In this document: positions 1-9,383 of the stretch, one piece after another | Position numbering within the stretch: position 1 is the stretch's first letter | Layout: each line of letters begins with the position of its first letter | Source: Lewinella sp. | GTDB lineage: Bacteria > Bacteroidota > Bacteroidia > Chitinophagales > Saprospiraceae | Assembly (NCBI GenBank): GCA_026421165.1 | Contig: JAPKCQ010000007.1 | Location: 1 to 33,797 of the forward strand | DNA length: 33,797 nucleotides | Reading direction: 5' to 3' | Position numbers and translations under genes: made by a program | The notes under the pieces: model-generated | The model's database searches: none | What the model was told of the DNA's origin: nothing | What the model saw: the letters and a program-made list of their open reading frames with translations, nothing else

Positions 1-131
1 CACAGCGTTTCTTTAAGCCGATGCTCGCTTCGCTCGTGCGGCTACGCCTTTTAGTACTGAAACGCTCCTTGAAGGCAGAGCCGCACGAGCGAAGTGAGCA
101 TGTTAGACGGGTAACTCTGTGTAACGCTGTG
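1..131. repeat. Nested imperfect palindromic intergenic element, probably truncated by the window edge
   Basis: ATGCTCGCTTCGCTCGTGCGGCT (21-43) pairs with AGCCGCACGAGCGAAGTGAGCAT (79-101) with one mismatch; inner GCCTT/AAGGC and outer CACAGCGTT (1-9)/AACGCTGTG (123-131) also pair. Confidence 0.75.
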
Positions 132-208
132 TTCCCAAAAGAAAAGGCGAAACTTTAGAAACAGTGAAAGGCGAAGCCTTGAGAACCACGAAGTAAAAAA
201 GCGAAGCC

Positions 209-1096
209 TTAGACCAACTCGAGTTCCATCCGCTCCCCAATCCGAGTAAAGTAGACGTCTTCCAAATCAGCGTTAACCGCCGTAAAGGAATGATCAGGCT
301 GAACCTCACTAAAGACATGAATCTCCGTCTTACCAGCCTTAAGCCGGGTAGAAATCACCTTAAAGGCAGCCATATGCGCACCTAAATCAGCCTTATTGAT
401 CAATTTTTTCCAGATGCTACCATCCATTTCTTTCACCAACTCTCCCGGATGGCCGGTGGCGATCACCTGCCCCAGGCAGATGATGGCCATATTGCTGCAG
501 AGATTCGTGACGTCTTCCACAATGTGGGTACTAAGGATCACGATGGTGTTCTCCCCAATTTCGCTCAGCAGGTTGTGGAAGCGGTTGCGTTCGGTGGGGT
601 CGAGACCTGCCGTGGGCTCATCGACAATGATGAGTTTAGGGGCTCCGAGCAGGGCCTGGGCGATGCCGAAGCGCTGCTTCATTCCGCCGGAGAAGGTACC
701 GAGGTTGTTCTTGCGTTTATCGTAGAGGTTGACCCGATTGAGCATTGCGCCAACGAGTTCTTTTCGCTCCTTGCGGTTATTGATGCCTTTGAGTCCGGCT
801 ACGTGGTCGAGCATGCTTTCAGCAGAGACTTTGGGGTAAACGCCAAACTCCTGCGGCAGGTAACCGAGTACACGGCGGACCGCATCTTTATCGCGCAGCA
901 CGTCGATATCGCCGAGGGTAATGCTGCCCGAATCTGCCTCCTGTAAAGTAGCAATGGTGCGCATCAGGCTCGACTTGCCCGCGCCGTTGGGGCCCAGTAG
1001 GCCGTACATCCCCTGCGGGATGGTTAAGTTGCAGTCATTGATGGCGTGGACGCCGTTGCCGTAGGTCTTGTTTAGGTTCTCAATTTTCAATTCCAT
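209..1096 (-). CDS. ABC transporter ATP-binding protein
   Basis: Walker A GPNGAGKSS, signature FSGGMKQR, Walker B LIIVDEPTAGLD, H-loop STHIVED in the 295-aa ORF. Confidence 0.95.
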   Translation of the reverse strand: MELKIENLNKTYGNGVHAINDCNLTIPQGMYGLLGPNGAGKSSLMRTIATLQEADSGSITLGDIDVLRDKDAVRRVLGYLPQEFGVYPKVSAESMLDHVAGLKGINNRKERKELVGAMLNRVNLYDKRKNNLGTFSGGMKQRFGIAQALLGAPKLIIVDEPTAGLDPTERNRFHNLLSEIGENTIVILSTHIVEDVTNLCSNMAIICLGQVIATGHPGELVKEMDGSIWKKLINKADLGAHMAAFKVISTRLKAGKTEIHVFSEVQPDHSFTAVNADLEDVYFTRIGERMELELV

Positions 1097-1279
1097 AGTG
1101 GGTGCTTTAAGCTTGTGGCCTTAAAGATTTAAAAAAATAACGTTGAAATAGGTACTATCCGACTAAAGGCAGGGTTTTCCCGGATAGAAATACATTTTGC
1201 CCCCCCAGAGAGGATTACTCGCAGGCGAGCTCGCCTAATCTTCAGCCTAAATAATATCGGCATATAAGACCAAATGGGT

Positions 1280-1927
1280 TTATTGGTCTTGCTTAACCGC
1301 CCTGGCGGTTTTGGCTACCTCTTCTTTAACAAACGCTCCGAAGTAGGAGCGGTAGTTTCCGTTCTGGTCGACTACGGTAAAACTGCTACATGGGTAGTGA
1401 TGCTTGAAAAAGGTCTGCTCTATTAACTGGTTACCGTCCTGGTTCCAATCCCGGTTCAGGGTGCGCCTTTCCAGTCCTTCATCGTTCTTGTAGACGTAAA
1501 ATACAAAGGTCTTATCGATGGCTGCCAGTTTAGCTTCCATCTCATCGTACCAAACATCGCGGGTCTCACGCGTTGCATTTCCGGTGGAATTACAGAGATC
1601 CTTTCCTGGGTAGTAGACTATTGCCGCTAGGTATTCTGCGGGGAGCCTCCCCTCCGCTAGTCCGTTGAGGTAAAGCGCTACCGCCTGGTTATCCTCCGGG
1701 CTTATTTTTCCCGCCTCTTTGCGGGGCACCAAGCGATACTCAATCGAATCTGCATTTGTAATGGTGGCCGTAATGAGCTTCCCGCGGTTCCTATCAAAGA
1801 TCTCACGCTGTTTTTCTTTAGAAACGGCCTGCCCATTTTGGTCAAAATAAATGCCGGATCGCCCCGGCGTGGATCCGCAAGAGAAGACAAATAAAGCAGC
1901 AAAGAGCAAACAGGTGAAATACTTCAT
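1280..1927 (-). CDS. Putative lipoprotein of unknown function
   Basis: Likely start at MKYFTCLLFAALFVFSCGS (lipobox-like) inside ORF 1280..1957; no family recognised. Confidence 0.65.
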   Translation of the reverse strand: MKYFTCLLFAALFVFSCGSTPGRSGIYFDQNGQAVSKEKQREIFDRNRGKLITATITNADSIEYRLVPRKEAGKISPEDNQAVALYLNGLAEGRLPAEYLAAIVYYPGKDLCNSTGNATRETRDVWYDEMEAKLAAIDKTFVFYVYKNDEGLERRTLNRDWNQDGNQLIEQTFFKHHYPCSSFTVVDQNGNYRSYFGAFVKEEVAKTARAVKQDQ

Positions 1928-2036
1928 AAGGTTGTAAATATAGCTAGACCGTGCCAACTACCTCCGGAAGAACATAACTTTATAATCACAAGCCTGTTTC
2001 TCACTTTAACAGACCAACGAACCAACAGACCAACCC

Positions 2037-3041
2037 ATGCGCCTCGACCACATCGGAATAGCAGTAGCCGATCTCACCGCCGCCGAAAACCTAATCGCCC
2101 GCCTGCTCGGCCGCAAGTCCTACAAGCGCGAAACGGTTGCAGAGCAGCACGTTACCACCAGCTTCTTCACCGCCGGAGCTTCGGATGCGAAGCTTGAGCT
2201 GGTCGCGGCTGAAGGAGAACAAGGGCCGATCCATAAACACCTCGAAAAGCGTGGCCCTGGCATCCACCACCTCGCCTTCGAGGTCGACGATATCGAGGCG
2301 GAGATGAAGCGGCTAGCGGCCGATGGCTTCGAGCTTTTACAAGAAAAACCAAGCAAAGGAGCCGACAACAAACTCGTTTGTTTCCTCCACCCCAAAAGCA
2401 CGAACGGAGTGCTGGTCGAAATCTGCCAGAGCATTAAAACCACCTCCGACCCCGCTGATTACTGGGGCAGCCGCTACGATAAAGGCAATACTGGTTGGGA
2501 CATCGGCTACCCCTCTCCACCCATCACCAACTACCTCGATCAGATCCCCGACAAGTCACTGCGCCTCCTCATCCCCGGAGCCGGTAACGCTTACGAGGCA
2601 GAATATGCATGGAAGCTAGGCTTCACCAACGTATTCGTCATCGATGTGGCCGAGCAACCGCTGAAAGCCTTTGCCCTGCGGGTGCCCGACTTCCCCCCAG
2701 AACAACTTATCCAAGGTGACTTTTTCGAGCACACCGGCCAGTACGATCTAATCTTGGAACAAACCTTTTTCTGCTCCTTCCCTCCCCTACCCGAAACCAG
2801 AAGCGCCTACGCCGAAAAGCAACACGCGTTACTGGCACCGGGAGGAAAACTAGTAGGTCTCTGGTTCGACGTCCCCCTGACCGGAGATCTGGAAAAGCGG
2901 CCCTTCGGCGGTACGCAGGAAGAATACAAGGAATACTTCGCCCCTTACTTCGAAACGGAGTCTTTTACCCCTGCTACCAACTCGATTGCGCCGCGGATGG
3001 GTAGTGAGTTGTTTGGGATATTTCGGAAGGCGGGGATTTAG
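2037..3041 (+). CDS. Fusion protein: methylmalonyl-CoA epimerase-like VOC domain + TPMT-like SAM-dependent methyltransferase
   Basis: N-terminal half MRLDHIGIAVADL...GIHHLAFEVDDIEAEM...GVLVEICQ (VOC/MCE-like). C-terminal half YWGSRYDKGNTGWDIGYPSPPI...LLIPGAGNAYEAEYAWKLGFTNVFVIDVA...GGKLVGLWFDVPLTGDLEKRPFGGT (TPMT-like). One uninterrupted frame. Confidence 0.88.
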   Translation: MRLDHIGIAVADLTAAENLIARLLGRKSYKRETVAEQHVTTSFFTAGASDAKLELVAAEGEQGPIHKHLEKRGPGIHHLAFEVDDIEAEMKRLAADGFELLQEKPSKGADNKLVCFLHPKSTNGVLVEICQSIKTTSDPADYWGSRYDKGNTGWDIGYPSPPITNYLDQIPDKSLRLLIPGAGNAYEAEYAWKLGFTNVFVIDVAEQPLKAFALRVPDFPPEQLIQGDFFEHTGQYDLILEQTFFCSFPPLPETRSAYAEKQHALLAPGGKLVGLWFDVPLTGDLEKRPFGGTQEEYKEYFAPYFETESFTPATNSIAPRMGSELFGIFRKAGI

Positions 3042-3227
3042 CAGCGACTCATCGTTTGATGAAAAAAAAATTATCCGTACGGGCAGGGCTCACTCCCGCC
3101 CGTATCCGCTAGCTGAGAATCGAATAGAAGCGCTCGCTCAGCAAGCGGCCATACCAAAACATGACACCCGCAGGGGCGGGGGCAAGCCCCGCCCTACAAG
3201 CAGACAATATATTTTACACTCCATCAA

Positions 3228-4526
3228 ATGAGCCAAGAAAAGCGCCTACTCCTAATTCTCGCCGCAGTCCAATTCTGCCACATCATCGATTTCATGATCA
3301 TCATGCCGCTGGGCAAAACGATCATGGAGGTTTTTGACATTTCGCCGGGGCAATTTGCCTGGCTGGTCTCCGCCTACGCGGGTGCGGCGCTGGTGGGCAA
3401 CCTGATCAGTACGGCCTTTATTGACCGGTTCGACCGGCGCACGGCGCTGCTCTTTTTGTTTTGTGGTTTTACCTTGGGAACATTTGCCTGCGCCTTTGCG
3501 CCTACTTATTTTTCCTTGCTGGTTTTTCGGGCATCGACCGGCATTTTCGGCGGAACGCTGGGTGCATTGGTGCTCGCCATTGTGGGCGACGTTATTCCGC
3601 TGGAGCGGCGTGGCGCGGCTATCGGCTGGGTGATGACGGCTTTCTCGGTGGCCAGCGTGGTGGGCGTCCCGTCGGGCATCTGGATTGCGGCAGAGTACGG
3701 CTGGAGCGCACCTTTCGTGGCTACGGCTATGATCTCGTCGGCCTTCGTCGTACTGGCGTATTTCATCGTACCGTCTCTGCGTGGTCATTTAGATGATCAG
3801 GCGCGGCCGCAGGTACAAAAAAAGGATCGAAAAGCAATGGAAGCCGCTATCGACACCGCCGCCCTGCAGGAAGCTAATTTACCTCCTGCCGGTATGGCCC
3901 TCGCCCCGAAACACGGACTACGCAAAGTCGTAGACCCTTTCGTACGCATCTTCTCCGACGCCAACCAGCGGGCCGCCCTGCTTTTCACCATGACGCTGAT
4001 GCTCGGACACTTCACCGTCATCCCCTTCATCGCGCCGTACATGCAGATCAACATCGGTTTCGAAGATAAGCAAGTAGGCCTGATCTACCTCATCGGCGGA
4101 TTACTAACCGTAGTCCTCCTCCCCTTCTTCGGCAAGCTATCGGACCGCTACGGCCGAATGCCCGTATTCACCACCGCTTCCATGTTCGCCCTTGCCAGCA
4201 TCTATGCACTTACGAACCTCGACACCGACTCCATCTTCCTCGCCCTGCTGGCAACCTCCTCTTTCTTCGTGGTGGCCAGTGGCCGTAACGTACCGGCTAC
4301 AACGATGATCACTTCCGTCGTCCGGCCAGAGAACCGGGGTGGCTTCATGAGCATCCGCCAGTCCATCAACGAAATGGCCTTGTTCGCCAGCACCTTAATC
4401 GCCGGCTTCATCATCACCGAAGGGCCGGACGGTAAGCTGGAACACTATGAATGGCTGGGCTACTTCACCATGCTTATGAGTGTAATTGCCGTATGGGCGG
4501 CCAGCCGTATTCGGTCGGTAGCTTAA
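3228..4526 (+). CDS. MFS transporter
   Basis: 432-aa multi-TM protein; DRFDRRTALL and GKLSDRYGRMPVF motifs at the loop 2-3 and 8-9 positions. Confidence 0.93.
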   Translation: MSQEKRLLLILAAVQFCHIIDFMIIMPLGKTIMEVFDISPGQFAWLVSAYAGAALVGNLISTAFIDRFDRRTALLFLFCGFTLGTFACAFAPTYFSLLVFRASTGIFGGTLGALVLAIVGDVIPLERRGAAIGWVMTAFSVASVVGVPSGIWIAAEYGWSAPFVATAMISSAFVVLAYFIVPSLRGHLDDQARPQVQKKDRKAMEAAIDTAALQEANLPPAGMALAPKHGLRKVVDPFVRIFSDANQRAALLFTMTLMLGHFTVIPFIAPYMQINIGFEDKQVGLIYLIGGLLTVVLLPFFGKLSDRYGRMPVFTTASMFALASIYALTNLDTDSIFLALLATSSFFVVASGRNVPATTMITSVVRPENRGGFMSIRQSINEMALFASTLIAGFIITEGPDGKLEHYEWLGYFTMLMSVIAVWAASRIRSVA

Positions 4527-4658
4527 TGTTCTAACGTTAATTTCATACAAATTATCCTTCTAAATACCTATTTAATCAATTTAGGTCACGATTAACGATT
4601 ACAAAGACATTCACCTACAACTTCACGGATCAGGCTCGGCTGGCGAGTTGCACCTGGC

Positions 4659-5549
4659 CTACACCTCCGCAGGGTCAAACAGCAGCGGAAAATATTTTCC
4701 TTCCATCTTTTTCCCCTCGCCAACGGACGGTACGCCCGCAAGTAGTACTTCGTTGGTATTGGCCCGGGTACCGTCGGCAAAAACGTTGAGCACGAAGGCA
4801 CGGCGGGAACGGTCAGAAGAATTGGCGTAGGAGCCATGCAGTAGTTTTGGATGGTGGAAGGAGCCATAACCTGCTGGCATTTCGATGGCTACTTTATTGG
4901 CAAATTGTTCCTTCTGTTCCTCGTTCAGGGCTTTTTCAATTCCGTACATATCACCCGCCAGGCTGGTGGTTTCCAGCAGCGGCCAGCGGTGGCTACCCGG
5001 AACGTACTGCAGGCAGCCGTTGGCCTCCGAGGCATCATCCAGCGCGCACCAGCAGGTAAGGTGCTGGAGGGGTCCGGTCCTGGTCCAGTAGCTGTAGTCT
5101 TGGTGCCAGGCCACTACGCCACCGTGTTTAGCGGGCTTGCAGAACAGTTGGTCGTGCCAGAAGCGGACGGCGCGCTTGCCCAGCAACTGGCTCGCGGCAA
5201 CCACGAAACGTGGATTCCAGAGTGCATCGTGGAAGCCCTTAGTGATGCGCCAGTGCCCGAGGGAATGGAAGAGAACGGTGTTGCTGTCTTCGGATTCGTT
5301 GGAGTGAAACTCGTAGAAGAGGTCGTGCTTCGGGTGGTCGGCTTCAGCAATTTCGGCAAGGTCTTTGCGTAGCTGCTCTACCTGTTCGGTTTCCAGTAGT
5401 TTTATGTTGTGGAGGTAGCCGTATTCTTCCCAGAAGGCCAGTTGCTCTTCCGAAAGTTTGTACTGATCCCACGCAGCACGGGCAGGAAGATTGGGGAAGA
5501 GGTCGGAGATCATTTGGTGGTGATCGGCAAAATCGCGGCTGATGGGCAT
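4659..5549 (-). CDS. Phytanoyl-CoA dioxygenase family protein
   Basis: WHQDYSYW (HxD) and HGSYANSSDRSRRAFVLN (distal His/Arg) in a 296-aa protein typical of the PhyH family. Confidence 0.85.
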   Translation of the reverse strand: MPISRDFADHHQMISDLFPNLPARAAWDQYKLSEEQLAFWEEYGYLHNIKLLETEQVEQLRKDLAEIAEADHPKHDLFYEFHSNESEDSNTVLFHSLGHWRITKGFHDALWNPRFVVAASQLLGKRAVRFWHDQLFCKPAKHGGVVAWHQDYSYWTRTGPLQHLTCWCALDDASEANGCLQYVPGSHRWPLLETTSLAGDMYGIEKALNEEQKEQFANKVAIEMPAGYGSFHHPKLLHGSYANSSDRSRRAFVLNVFADGTRANTNEVLLAGVPSVGEGKKMEGKYFPLLFDPAEV

Positions 5550-5767
5550 GATAGTATTGCTTAATGTTCTCCAAAGATAAGGGCCGCTTGAATAGCAGTA
5601 AATTTAGATTTTGGCGGCGGTGCGCAGGAGCAACGAAACGGTTTAAAGGAGCAATGATGACCGGCCGCCGTTAAAATCCTCTTATCTTTTGCCCTCCGGT
5701 CACTACCGGATTGAACCTCTACCCCCTGAATACCTTAATAGGAGGTATAACGATTTACGCTTCAGCC

Positions 5768-7267
5768 ATGACCAGACTCCTACTTACATCCCTACTCTTT
5801 TTAACCTTCCTTTGCACCAGCGTCCGCGCCCAAACGGTACCCCGTACGCTGCCCGTGCGTGTACAAGACGCCGTACGCTTTGGTAGCACCGAGGTGTTTG
5901 GCAGCGCCCGCTTCTTCGGTACCGGCGGCAGCATGACCGCCATCGGGGTCGATGCCACAACGCTGCACACCAACCCCGCCGGCATCGGCTGGAACCGCTT
6001 CAACGCCGCCCAGATCACGCCCGGCTTCGCCCTCAACAACCTGACGGCAGGCCTGCGCAACGGCACCGGTAATGAGGATAACAGCGTGACCGACGGCAGC
6101 TTCGTCGTACCCAGCGCCAGCCTTATTTGGGCCGGTGATACCCGCTCCGTCAACTGGTCTACCTTAAATTTTGGCATCAGCTACACACGCCTGGCGGACT
6201 TTAATGAAACCATTGCCTATGGTGGTCGTAGCGAAGGCGGCATCGTTGATGCCATTGTAGAAGACCTGAACGACGGTATTATCGACGGTTTCCGCTCCGA
6301 ACTTGCACGACAAATCCCTGGCGCAATTCAGCAAGACGATCTAGGTTTCTTCTCCGACTTTGACCTCGAGAGCAGTGTCGGCGGGCAGGTTCGCCGCGAA
6401 GGTCGGGTGGAACGCAGCGGCAGCCTGAACGAGATCGCCCTTGGCTTCGGTGGTAATTACAAAGAAAAAGTGCTCTGGGGCCTAACCATCGGTATTCCGA
6501 CCATCGACTTCACGGAGACGAAGGTCTATGATGAAGTGGATGATCTCGACGAAATCACCTTCTTCGATAATGCTGGCTTCGATGAATTACTGGAGCTGTC
6601 CGGCTCCGGCGTAAACTTCAAATTCGGCCTCATTGGCCGGCCGACGGACAACATCCGCCTCAGCGTCGCCATCCACTCTCCCACTTTCTGGACAGTCGAC
6701 GAGGTGTACGAAACCACCTTCGAATACAACTTCACTGACGCTGGACAGGCCCAGGGCGGCACCGAACTGAGCCCCCGCAACGAAGCAGCTTACAACCTCA
6801 GCACCCCCTGGAAGTTCTACCTCGGCGCCGGCTACCTGTTCAGCAAGAAGGGCTTCCTCTCCGTCGATCTGGACTACAGCAACCTGAAGGGCACCTCCTT
6901 TAGTTCCGACGACTTTGCTACCGTAGATGAAGCCGCGAATGAAGATGTGGACCGGGAATTGAAAAGCTCGCTCGGCGTTCGGCTGGGCGGCGAACTCAAC
7001 CTCAAACCCTTCCAGGTCCGCGCCGGTATAGGCTACCGCCAGAACCCGGTCGTTAATCTCCGCAACGATGAGGACGCCGCTAACCTGAGCCTCTCCGGAG
7101 GGGTGGGCTACAGCTCCGGTAAATTCTTCGTTGACGCCGCCGTAAGATTGGAAGACAACAGCGCCTACTACGCACCCTACAGCACCTTTGCTTTTGACGG
7201 GCAGGTGGTGGATACGAACCGTAGCCGGATTACAAGTGTGGTAACATTTGGTTTCCGTGGCTTCTGA
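5768..7267 (+). CDS. Outer-membrane protein, OmpP1/FadL-like
   Basis: Signal peptide MTRLLLTSLLFLTFLCTSVRAQ; 'AMTAIGVDATTLHTNPAGIGW'-type region, beta-rich, ends in aromatic residue (TFGFRGF). Track start 5711 is probably upstream of the true start. Confidence 0.75.
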   Translation: MTRLLLTSLLFLTFLCTSVRAQTVPRTLPVRVQDAVRFGSTEVFGSARFFGTGGSMTAIGVDATTLHTNPAGIGWNRFNAAQITPGFALNNLTAGLRNGTGNEDNSVTDGSFVVPSASLIWAGDTRSVNWSTLNFGISYTRLADFNETIAYGGRSEGGIVDAIVEDLNDGIIDGFRSELARQIPGAIQQDDLGFFSDFDLESSVGGQVRREGRVERSGSLNEIALGFGGNYKEKVLWGLTIGIPTIDFTETKVYDEVDDLDEITFFDNAGFDELLELSGSGVNFKFGLIGRPTDNIRLSVAIHSPTFWTVDEVYETTFEYNFTDAGQAQGGTELSPRNEAAYNLSTPWKFYLGAGYLFSKKGFLSVDLDYSNLKGTSFSSDDFATVDEAANEDVDRELKSSLGVRLGGELNLKPFQVRAGIGYRQNPVVNLRNDEDAANLSLSGGVGYSSGKFFVDAAVRLEDNSAYYAPYSTFAFDGQVVDTNRSRITSVVTFGFRGF

Positions 7268-7278
7268 GTTGCTCCCCG

Positions 7279-7347
7279 GATTCTTATTGCAGAAAATAGC
7301 CCCAACTCGCTTCTAACGAGTTGGGGCTATTTTCTGCAATAAGAATC
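7279..7347. terminator. Bidirectional terminator-like hairpin, 31-bp perfect stem
   Basis: GATTCTTATTGCAGAAAATAGCCCCAACTCG (7279-7309) / exact reverse complement (7317-7347), 7-nt loop, between convergent CDSs. Confidence 0.85.
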
Positions 7348-7358
7348 TGGAGAGGTAG

Positions 7359-8135
7359 TTAAAACATAATGCCCAACATGATTACAATGGAGTTCAGCTT
7401 TCCACTGGAGTCGTCCTCCTGCGGGTTACGGCCTTCACGTTGTAGTGTAGTGCCCTTATCTGTAGTCAGGTCCGCGAAGCCAGATTGGAATGCGATACCA
7501 CCAACAAGTGCGGTACCATTGGAGATACTGTACTCGATACCTCCGCCGAGGCTCCAGCCAAGGTTTACGCTGTTGACTTCCTTAGCGATGTCGAAACTTT
7601 CGTCTTCACTGATAAAACCGGCGTTCTGCACACGGCCACGCGACTGCGTGAGAAGGCCGAGGTGTATAGCGGGGCGGACAAAGTAGCGGATGTAGCCGAA
7701 CTCCCGCGTACGCAGGGTAAGGCCGATAGGAATTTCAACGAACTGAAGGTCGTATTTGAAGCCGAGGCCTCCGGAGAGGGTATCGGGCAGTACGCCGGCA
7801 GCGAGGGTATTGTCCAGTGATTCGCGCCAGATGTCCGCACGGATATACTGATCTTCGTAAAAGAGGGTGCCACCAGCATTAAAATGGAAGCCAATTCCTG
7901 TGTGAAGGCTGTAGTTCTCCCGAAAGTAGTATTCCCCGATTACGCCCAACTTGAGGCCCAGGTTAGTGCCGTCGCGGTTGATCAGATTGTCGTTCGTCGT
8001 CATACCACTGAAGGTGGGGCTGACCTGAATGCCGAACTGAAGATCACCCGGCAACTGCGCAAAAGCGACAGTGGGAAGAAGAAAGAGAGCGAACAAAAAG
8101 GTGAAGGGACGGTAGGTGGTGAAATTTTTGAACAT
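7359..8135 (-). CDS. Porin-like outer-membrane beta-barrel protein (PorT-like family)
   Basis: Signal peptide ending AFAQ, FGIQVSPTFSGM, LGVIGEYYFRENYSLHTGIGFH, FVEIPIGLTLRTREFG; C-terminal aromatic. Confidence 0.8.
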   Translation of the reverse strand: MFKNFTTYRPFTFLFALFLLPTVAFAQLPGDLQFGIQVSPTFSGMTTNDNLINRDGTNLGLKLGVIGEYYFRENYSLHTGIGFHFNAGGTLFYEDQYIRADIWRESLDNTLAAGVLPDTLSGGLGFKYDLQFVEIPIGLTLRTREFGYIRYFVRPAIHLGLLTQSRGRVQNAGFISEDESFDIAKEVNSVNLGWSLGGGIEYSISNGTALVGGIAFQSGFADLTTDKGTTLQREGRNPQEDDSSGKLNSIVIMLGIMF

Positions 8136-8196
8136 TGGAGTCGTTGGTTAATTGTCTTTTCTAAACGGACCGGCGCGGCCGGTGTTTGCCATTTCC

Positions 8197-9243
8197 ATGA
8201 AAGAGAACGTAAAATTAAGCCTCCTTAGCCTTCTATTCGCATTAATCCTCTCGTCTTGCGGTGAAGAAGAGCTTCCGCCGCCGGATGTGAGCGGTCTGCA
8301 GTCTCCCGTAACCCTCGTCCGTTTCGACCGGGCGCTAATGGGGCTGGATACTGGAAACCTTACCCCCGAGCTTGCGGACCTGGAAGCGGAGTACCCCGAC
8401 TTTACCGATACTTACCTGCGCTACATCCTGCCCATCCGCCGGGGTGATTTTAGCCCGGAAGAGCAAGGCCTGATGCTAAAGGCATTCCTGACCTTTCCCC
8501 TAATTACGGAAGTCGACTCCGTGATTAAGCAACGCTTCTCCGAAGCTCGGCTGGAAGAACAACGCGCGGACCTCGAGCAGGCCCTGCGCTACTACCGCTA
8601 CTACTTACCAACAGCCTACCGGCCGGATACCCTACTGACGTTTTTCTCCCAGTTCGAAGTAGCCGCCGCCCTTTACGGAGATAACAACATTGCCGTAGGC
8701 CTCGAATTTTTCCTCGGGCCCAACTACGACTACCAGCGGGTGGACCCGCGCGAGACCATTTTCTCTGCCTACCTGGCCCGCACCTACACCCCGGCGCACA
8801 TGACGGCCAAGCTTCTGCGCACCCTCATTCGGGAAGAAGTACCCCAGCCGCGCAGCGGACGCCTGATTGACCACCTTATTTACGAAGGCAAGAAACTGTA
8901 CCTCCTAGAAAAGGTTTTGCCCTTTGCCCCAGACAGTATCCTCCAGGAAGTAAGCTCAGAGCAGATGAAATGGCTGGAGAACAACGAAATTCCGATCTAC
9001 GCCCACCTTCAGAAGGAACGAATGCTTTACAGCACCGATGCTACGCTGATCAAGAAGATGACGCAGCCCGCCCCCTCTTCCCAGGGGATGCCGGTTGAAT
9101 CTCCCGGCGGGGCCGTTAATTACCTCGGCAAACGAATTGTCGAAGCTTACGTTAAAGCAAATTCCCAGGTTACCATGCCGGAGTTGCTGAGGCTTGTTGA
9201 TGGGCAGGTGATGTTAGCAGGAGCGCGGTACAAACCTAAATAG
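8197..9243 (+). CDS. gldB: GldB-like gliding motility lipoprotein
   Basis: MKENVKLSLLSLLFALILSSCGEEE lipoprotein signal; VGLEFFLGPNYDY, YLARTYTPAHMTAKLLRTL and LIDHLIYEGKKLYLLEKVLP resemble GldB. Homology not verified by search. Confidence 0.7.
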   Translation: MKENVKLSLLSLLFALILSSCGEEELPPPDVSGLQSPVTLVRFDRALMGLDTGNLTPELADLEAEYPDFTDTYLRYILPIRRGDFSPEEQGLMLKAFLTFPLITEVDSVIKQRFSEARLEEQRADLEQALRYYRYYLPTAYRPDTLLTFFSQFEVAAALYGDNNIAVGLEFFLGPNYDYQRVDPRETIFSAYLARTYTPAHMTAKLLRTLIREEVPQPRSGRLIDHLIYEGKKLYLLEKVLPFAPDSILQEVSSEQMKWLENNEIPIYAHLQKERMLYSTDATLIKKMTQPAPSSQGMPVESPGGAVNYLGKRIVEAYVKANSQVTMPELLRLVDGQVMLAGARYKPK

Positions 9244-9383
9244 TGGTGCAATAATGCGCATCAAAGTCTAAGGGACCAACGGACGGACGCTCGAAATATC
9301 CCTCGACCTTCGGGCGTCCGTACTCCTAGGTTTGGCTCTTAATTCGCGTTATTACGCCACCACATTACTACACCATTAGAGAA

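Noticed and set aside
449-946. 165-aa plus-strand ORF
   Set aside because: Antisense to the ABC ATPase with all expected motifs on the minus strand.
3252-3788. 178-aa minus-strand ORF
   Set aside because: Antisense to the MFS gene; low-complexity Arg/Gln/His-rich translation.
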